A DNA stretch of 63,421 nt from Symbiodinium natans (Eukaryota > Sar > Dinophyceae > Suessiales > Symbiodiniaceae). Position 1 is the stretch's first letter, and every line of letters starts with the position of its first letter. Shown piece by piece: positions 57,967 to 63,421 of the stretch. The notes beneath the pieces were generated by a model, which did not search any database, was not told the origin of the DNA, and was given only the letters and a program-made list of their open reading frames with translations. The DNA lies in the NCBI GenBank assembly GCA_905221605.1, contig CAJNDS010002107.1, positions 126,001 through 189,421 of the forward strand, read 5' to 3'. A program made the position numbers and the translations under genes.

Positions 57967-58053
57967 ACTTATTAATGGCAGCATTGACTTAGTGAAGGCC
58001 ACTTTACTTGCAAGTTTAGTGAAGGCAAACTGTGTTCGCATTGTGAAGCTTAG

Positions 58054-58765
58054 ATGAAGCGGCTGGGCTGACATGGTCCGGCAAGCTCGACGATGATGAC
58101 TGGGAGTACGAGGAGCACGTGGAGCCCGGTGTGTCCGAGGGTGGCGTGAAAGTGTCTGTCGCGCCGCGAGACCGAGGTTCCCGGTCCGAGGTGCATTACG
58201 TGCCAGCCGAGGTTGTGCCTGGGCCCCCACCAATGCCCGAGCCGCCAGCAGCACCTGGCCTGCGGCCTCAGGAGATCGACCGAGTCGGGCCGTACGATGT
58301 GTGGAACATGCCCGATGAGGAGGGCAAGCCCGAGCTCACCCCGACCGAGGCGCCGTCGGCCAAGCCAGCACAGCCGGCCCAGCCCAAGCAGCAGCCGGCC
58401 CAGCCCAAGCAGCAGCCGGCCCAGCCCAACAAGCAGCCCGTGCAGGCCCAGCCCGTGCAGGCCCAGCCCGTGCAGCAGGCCCAGCCCGTGCAGCAGCCCC
58501 AGCCCGTGCAGCAGCCCCAGCCCGTGCAGCCCCAGCCCGTGCAGCAGCCCCAGCCCGCAAAAGGGCCCGAGACAAGCCAGACCGCGACCCCCTCTCAGGC
58601 ACCTCCCACAACGACGGCCGAGCATGAGCGTGAGAAGGAGTGGCACCATGATACGGCCGAGGGCGTTTTCCAGGGCGACTTGCCTGCGGAGGAGGTGGCG
58701 GCGCAGCCCGGCGTTTGGGACGAACGTTGGCGGGCCTGGTACGAGGAGCAGCAGGACACTGGGCA
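58054..58765 (+). CDS. Large exon, Pro/Gln repeat protein
   Basis: Begins after gaagcttag: EAAGLTWSGKLDDDDWEYEE..., then a proline-rich part, a PYDVWNMPDEEGK segment, a low-complexity PQPVQQ/PAQPKQQ repeat of about 65 residues (58366-58560), and a Trp-rich end (WDERWRAWYEEQQ). The repeat is coded by an imperfect CAGCCCAAGCAGCAGCCGGCC-type DNA repeat. Open frame runs past 58765, but composition changes, so an intron probably starts there. Function unknown. Confidence 0.55.
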
Positions 58766-58825
58766 GCAGATTAGTTGGGTTGTAATCAGCGGGCGTTGTG
58801 TGATGTCTGTGAAAACCTCTCTGAG

Positions 58826-58975
58826 TCAGAATCTGAGGCCGAGTGGAAGAAGTGGGAAGACTGGCAGAGGCAGCACGGCCAGTGAGGGCCCGAGCAGCCG
58901 TCGCCCGATAATTGGGCCTGGACCATTTTGGGGACGAGGAAGACAGAGCCCGAGCGGGACCATGTGATTAAAGTC
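58826..58975 (+). CDS. Exon candidate(s), Trp/Glu-rich
   Basis: SESEAEWKKWEDWQRQHG ends at GTGAGG; after one in-frame TGA (58882) the frame continues PEQPSPDNWAWTILGTRKTE.. to a TAA near 59004. Either a tiny intron or two exons. Likely the continuation of the gene at 58054. Confidence 0.4.
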
Positions 58976-59074
58976 TTACTACTAGTCCGTGACATATGTG
59001 ATTAAAGTCAATTCGCGATCGTACGAGTGTTTCGCTTGGGCCAGGGCTTCTGGCATATTGGATAAGAGTCTGTG

Positions 59075-59242
59075 AAGACGTTCCCCCGAGTCCGAGACGC
59101 CCCAGCACAAAGAAAATGCAGCGTGTGCAATGCCTGTGACAGTTTCCGGGTGCTTGTTTGCGGTCATGACGAGTTGTCGTTTCCATCGGCAGGCTGGCTC
59201 TGGACTCCGTTTGCGACCTCGTGCCCGCCCGAGCAACGTTGA
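59075..59242 (+). CDS. Cysteine-rich exon
   Basis: Reads KTFPRVRDAPAQRKCSVCNA then CDSFRVLVCGHDELSFPS. Cysteines in C-x2-C-x2-C and later CGHD, possibly zinc-binding. Ends at TGA 59240 before an AT-rich intron-like tract. Family unknown. Confidence 0.5.
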   Translation, partial: KTFPRVRDAPAQRKCSVCNACDSFRVLVCGHDELSFPSAGWLWTPFATSCPPEQR

Positions 59243-59319
59243 TGTTGTGCAGCCGCTTGCGTGGTTTTTCCCTGAGTTGTGCAGCCGCTTGGGTTGTCTG
59301 CGTGATTCTCGCCTACTTA

Positions 59320-59388
59320 TATAATACTGTATTTTATTAATTATTATTATTATTCTTAATTAAATATTAATTATTATAATAATAGTAA

Positions 59389-59431
<43 letters not shown>

Positions 59432-59432
59432 T
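59320..59432. repeat. AT-rich tract with (ATT)n microsatellite
   Basis: ATT triplets for about 45 bp (59388-59431), preceded by other A/T-only sequence; lies between two coding-like exons. Confidence 0.95.
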
Positions 59433-59442
59433 ATATCAATAG

Positions 59443-59538
59443 ACCCGCCCGAGGTACCACTGCGATGCTTTCGGCAGAGTGCTGGCAGCCGCCATGGCCG
59501 AGGACTGCAAGTGTTGTGGCGTATGGGATCCTAAATAA
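59443..59538 (+). CDS. C-terminal exon candidate, CKCCG motif
   Basis: After atcaatag; reads RYHCDAFGRVLAAAMAEDCK.. CCGVWDPK to TAA. Immediately followed by AATAAAACAATAAACTTTATT, AT-rich 3' sequence. Could complete the cysteine-rich exon at 59075. Confidence 0.5.
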   Translation, partial: TRPRYHCDAFGRVLAAAMAEDCKCCGVWDPK

Positions 59539-59984
59539 AACAATAAACTTTATTAAGCGCCTGAAATAAAAAACTTAAGCCCGTGTTCTGTGACTGTGAA
59601 TACCCAGCCCGAACCTCTAGGAATCAGACCCCTTTCTGAGGCAGTGGGTGTTCCAGAGCCCTATAAACCCTAAATCCTAAATCACCCTGCAGAGTGTCCG
59701 AGAGGTCAGCTAAGCGGGTGGCAAAAAAAATCACCCTAAAAAGTCGTCGACCGTAAGTTCAGATTCAGATCGCTTGGGGTTCTGAATCCTAATGTTTTGT
59801 TTTTTTTTTGGGGGGGAGGGGTCCGGATTCAAGCATATATCCGATTGGGTATCTTGGGTTTATGCTTTCGGGTTTATCTACCCACAATTCACTAATAAAT
59901 AATATAGCGGTTTGTTTCTGAACATAGTATAGTGGGTTCTGGGGCTTGGGTTCGAAAACACCCTAAACCCTAAACCCTAAATCC
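59539..59984. other. Intergenic stretch
   Basis: Holds AATAAA-type words (59534-59570), the GCGGGTGGCAAAAAAAA motif (59715-59731), short CCCTAAA runs and poly-T/G at 59798-59816. No gene seen. Confidence 0.5.
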
Positions 59985-60046
59985 GTCGGCGTGCAGCTGC
60001 GGTATGGGCACAGAAAGCCTCATGCAGACGACAAGCTGGAGAAGGC

Positions 60047-60307
60047 TTGCGGAGTCCACCTCATCCAGGCATCCTCTCCCTGGACCGCAGGGCTGAGATG
60101 CATGCACATTGGCGGCTCGCCCGCATGGCCCATTCTGGGATCTACCTCTTCATTGTGGAGACGACTGAATGTCGGACCTTGGTCCTGCTCCTTGAAGCAT
60201 TGCACGGACGGGGCCGGGTGGATGAGACTATGAGGGCTGGACGTCGGGTTCGTTATGTTCAATCCTGCCTCCATCCCAGACCCTTCTTTTGGTTACTTTG
60301 GGCTTAG
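60047..60307 (+). CDS. Coding segment of about 86 codons
   Basis: Frame includes GILSLDRRAEMHAHWRLARM.., SGIYLFIVETTECRTLVLLL, EALHGRGRVDETM, to TAG. A second + frame (59991-60233) starting after cggcgtgcag is also open. I prefer the first on composition. Family unknown. Confidence 0.45.
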   Translation: MRSPPHPGILSLDRRAEMHAHWRLARMAHSGIYLFIVETTECRTLVLLLEALHGRGRVDETMRAGRRVRYVQSCLHPRPFFWLLWA

Positions 60308-60555
60308 TATTTAATAGGCTGAGTTTAAATACGTTTAGCAGGGTTTAGGGAAACAAGACAGCATGCAAAATTGAAATATGAAACCGCCGTAGGCCCTGAA
60401 GCCCTAGACCTCCAAGCCCCTAAAACAAAAGGGACCCTAAGTGAAATTTAACACACCCGGCCGAAAAGCCCGAAAGCGAGCCTGCCCCGCAGGATCTCCG
60501 TTTGCAGCCCGAGTCGGAGAGGAGGTCCGTCCCGGGCTACACCCTAGACCCTAAA

Positions 60556-60821
<266 letters not shown>

Positions 60822-60921
60822 NNNNNNNNNNNNNNNNNNNNNNNNNNNNNNNNNNNNNNNNNNNNNNNNNNNNNNNNNNNNNNNNNNNNNNNNNNNNNNN
60901 NNNNNNNNNNNNNNNNNNNNN
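60822..60921. other. Assembly gap of 100 N
   Basis: Exactly 100 N between the CA repeat and a G/C-rich run. Confidence 0.98.
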
Positions 60922-60989
60922 GGGGGGGGGCGGCGGCGGGGGGGGGGGCAGTAAGGGTTGGGGTTCCATCTTCGCGACGCAGGACTGAG

Positions 60990-61340
60990 CCGGAGTCCGA
61001 GACGAAGGATACCAAGCGCCTCTTCACCACGTTGAACGTGTTTTGTCACCCAAAGCCCGGCCCGACAGCCTATGTTCCAGGAGATGATGTCGAGTAATGA
61101 TGACATGTGTCACTGTGGCAGTAAAATTTCAAAGTACAGGAACCATTTGCAAGTTTCTGAGTCCGAACACGGTCTGTCTGACAGGAGGTCACGACGAGGA
61201 GTATTTGGGGGCAGTCTGGTCAACAGCGAAGCCCGATGGTGTGTTGCCCGACAAGGAGGAACGGTTGTGGGTGCACACAAATGCATCCGATGTCGGAGAG
61301 GCGGTTGATTGTTATCACAAAGTGGCTAGGCGATAAAAAT
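60990..61340 (+). CDS. Two exons of an unknown gene
   Basis: First part KDTKRLFTTLNVFCHPKPGP.. up to about 61094; second part after ctgacag (61183) reads EEYLGAVWSTAKPDGVLPDK then RLWVHTNASDVGEAVDCY. Intron borders between them are uncertain. Family unknown. Confidence 0.45.
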
Positions 61341-61399
61341 TATCTTACCTTAGTTAGACTGAGGACTTTTCATGCTGTGCTCCTTCTGCTTGTGCTGCC

Positions 61400-61781
61400 G
61401 TGTCCGATTGAAAATGAAGCCGAGGCCCGCGTTGTGGATGGCCGTTGCCCATGGATCTTCCACAAGAATGCCCCGAGGATTTATGTGTATGGTCACAACA
61501 TCTTGAAGAAAGGTAACAAGGAGCAGAGTTTGAGTGCGGAGATCGAGAACCAACTGAAGATGATGAATTTGTCCGCACGAGCAACGGGATCCAAAAGCAA
61601 GCCGGAGATGATGAAGCCGGCCCTGCGGAAGGCGAACGCCGTCGCTATCTGGAAAGCACAGCACCAGAGCAAGAAGCGCAAGTACAGGTACATCTGTCCG
61701 AGTTGCAAGGCTGTGATCAAACCCGAGAGACAGCTTTGCGAGGAGACCGAGCACAGCCAGAGCGAGCCGTCTCAGAAGTAA
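61400..61781 (+). CDS. C-terminal exon, basic protein with CPSC motif
   Basis: Reads PIENEAEARVVDGRCPWIFH.., IYVYGHNILKKGNKEQ, then a basic stretch and YICPSCKAVIKPERQLC before a TAA at 61779. The CPSC...C pattern hints at a zinc ribbon but a fourth ligand is not obvious. Probably follows the exons at 60990-61340. Confidence 0.55.
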
Positions 61782-62135
61782 CTTTGCTTCGCGCACGTTT
61801 GCCGCCTGGCGGATAGACGGTAGTGTTGCTTCGAGCCAGCGACGGCGTCCGAGCTTCCTTATAAAAGACGGGCCGGTGCATCGCTTGCCAGGGGGGAGAC
61901 CATGCATTCATCGTCTGACTGTCATGAGATTTTTTGTTGCAATTGAACTGGGCAGGCGGCGTTCGGCGGGATGCTGTCCGAAATCCGATCTGAGTGGAGG
62001 CCTCAGAGTTGAAACTGATCCAGAGAGCCTACTTGTGAACTCTGCGCACAAGGGAAAAGCAGGTCCTGTTCGTGTCTTTGAGTTTCGGCACGAGTGATTT
62101 TGACCGATTTTGTCATTCTCCGAGCTGCTACAAGT

Positions 62136-62465
62136 ATGGTTAAAGCCAAAGCGCAGAAGGCGAAGGCGGCGGCCAAGTCAGGGGGTAAGGCAGTGGCCAA
62201 GGCACCGGCCAAAGCACCGGCCAAAGCAGGGGCCGAGCCAGACGCCAAGCCAGAGTCCAAGACCGAGGCGAAGCCCGAGGAGAAGGCGGCGGCGTGTCCG
62301 GCCGAGCTATGCAGCGGAGCTTTGGCGTTGAAGGAGGCCATCGCTTTCCTGAAGAAGAAGAAACTTTGGCAGAGTTTGAGACCGAGCAGGACGAGCGCCC
62401 ACAATGTGAAGCCCTTTCCAGAGGACTTCACGGGGGCAATGGTTGTGAAAGTGCCTCGGTATTAA
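62136..62465 (+). CDS. Exon or small gene, Ala/Lys-rich N-terminus
   Basis: ATG at 62136 starts MVKAKAQKAKAAAKSGGKAV.., a histone-H1-like AKAPAK tail, then CPAELCSGALALKEAIAFLK and DFTGAMVVKVPRY to TAA. An in-frame ATG further upstream (62094) is also possible. A GT (gtgcct) near 62451 could be a donor leading to the exon at 62511. Confidence 0.5.
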   Translation: MVKAKAQKAKAAAKSGGKAVAKAPAKAPAKAGAEPDAKPESKTEAKPEEKAAACPAELCSGALALKEAIAFLKKKKLWQSLRPSRTSAHNVKPFPEDFTGAMVVKVPRY

Positions 62466-62510
62466 AGTAGATCGTCCGAGTCTTTGACCTTCCAGTGCCC
62501 GAGTAAAAAC

Positions 62511-62980
62511 CACCCGAGGCAGCAACCTATGCGGGGACGCTGGCCGACATCGATTTCGAGACCGTGGAGAGCACGTCGACCACGCAGATGCACGAGAGTG
62601 CTGCATACTGGTGGGGGACGGCGCGAGTTTTGCCCGAGACATTGTTCGTGGCCACGACAGTGCACGAGGGCAGCAAGCGGGGGGAGCTGAAGTTGGCCGA
62701 GGATGTGCAGAAGATCACCAGCTTGATCTTGACATGGTCCGAGGCCGAAATGGCTGGTGACAGTGACCGAGCCTCGAGATTGGCCGACCTGGCGGGCAGT
62801 GTTATCTTCGGTATCGTCCGAGTCCAGAGCACGGAGCACAACTCGCACAAGCTTGTCCTCAACTTGATCCAGAGTGGAGAGGATGCGTCTAAGTCGGCGC
62901 AGGAGGGCTCGAACTCGATGCCGTTCGTGCTAGCCGCCCGACTCGTGAGGCAGGTGCTTGCAGTCCCCGAGTCAGCCTGA
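62511..62980 (+). CDS. Large exon, helical protein of unknown function
   Basis: Frame PEAATYAGTLADIDFETVES.., YWWGTARVLPETLFVATTVH, KLAEDVQKITSLILTWSEAE, NLIQSGEDASKSAQE, to TGA at 62978. Good amphipathic helices. Probably in the same gene as 62136-62465. Confidence 0.6.
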
Positions 62981-62989
62981 GAGGAGAAA

Positions 62990-63421
62990 GTTCGGAGTGT
63001 GCACGGCCAGGTTGAGAGCCGCGCTCGAGTCCGAGGCCAGGCCCGCGACGCACAAGGATGTGTACGAGAGCCTGAAAGGCATTACGTGGGCCGAATCCGA
63101 CAGCGAGGTCGGGCTTTCTGGTTAGCTGTTTCGTTCCAGTGGGGTGTTCTGTGTTTGTGGGAGAATTCAACGTGGGGCTTTGTGCTTGACAAGGTGACGT
63201 CGCTGGATCAAGTGCAACGTCTGCTTCACTTGCACGAGAAAGCCGAACGAGCTGGTCTCTTGCATGCCCTCCACTCGACCCAAATCGTGAACAAGACGAA
63301 GACTTGGCTGGCCAAATGGGCAGTTGTTTGCCGCGTGCTGCTTGTCTGCGTGATTCATGTGGCACGATTGATGCGATGGTCCAAGTTCAGAGTTCGCAGC
63401 CCGAGAAACAGCCAAGGGCCG
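62990..63421 (+). CDS. Coding sequence running off the window
   Basis: 63025-63123 reads AALESEARPATHKDVYESLK then GITWAESDSEVG. From 63185 a frame LDKVTSLDQVQRLLHLHEKA.. stays open to the window edge without a stop. Both look coding; the intron between them is not placed. Family unknown. Confidence 0.45.

Noticed and set aside
58050-58649. 199-aa Gly/Leu-rich minus-strand ORF
   Set aside because: It is the antisense of the PQ-repeat exon; its GLGLLHGLG pattern mirrors the CAG/CCC codons.

Overview
The window looks like nuclear DNA of a dinoflagellate. The decisive evidence is at 52572-52592: a 21-nt match to the dinoflagellate spliced leader (begins CCGTAGCC, ends GGCTCAAG). Supporting signs are (TTTAGGG)n telomere-type repeats, GT/GC/GA-like intron starts, almost all believable coding on one strand, and Mei2-type RRM genes, a family amplified in dinoflagellates. 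There are two 100-N scaffold gaps and no rRNA or tRNA gene that I can recognise.

Layout. (1) 1-40.3 kb is a mosaic. Short GC-rich open segments of 20-45 codons, nearly all on the + strand and often bounded by ...CAG| and |GT..., alternate with arrays of TTTAGGG/CCCTAAA in both orientations and with small inverted-repeat elements. I read the open segments as exons and the arrays as intron filler, though some may be exon debris. Inside this part, about 10.8-20.1 kb and 20.2-29.3 kb are diverged tandem copies (units A and B), each with one Mei2-like gene (12167-12892; 22549-23253). A 703-bp piece of unit B (24664) is duplicated again at 25367. Comparing copies gives filled and empty sites for telomere arrays and hairpin elements. 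(2) 40400-49244 is a young LTR retrotransposon (287-bp LTRs with one difference, 5-bp TAGGG target duplication, PBS, PPT) sitting in a TTTAGGG array. Its only gene is a roughly 2650-aa protein with WW, S1-like, SAM-like and six CCCH zinc-finger segments; no protease, integrase or reverse transcriptase is visible. (3) 49.2-54.2 kb is exon mosaic again, with a 149-aa ORF (51996-52442) and a 139-aa ORF (52779-53198) lying downstream of the relic spliced leader. (4) 54.5-63.4 kb differs in character: few telomere arrays, a very high + strand density of the word CCGAG, and ordinary-looking genes with short introns (about 50-70 bp), including one nearly complete five-exon gene at 55616-56684.

All exon calls are by eye: reading frame, composition and splice-like borders. 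Functions are mostly unknown. The most notable content is the behaviour of telomere-type repeats as insertions within genes, the gag-like CCCH LTR element, and the relic spliced leader abutting a telomere array.
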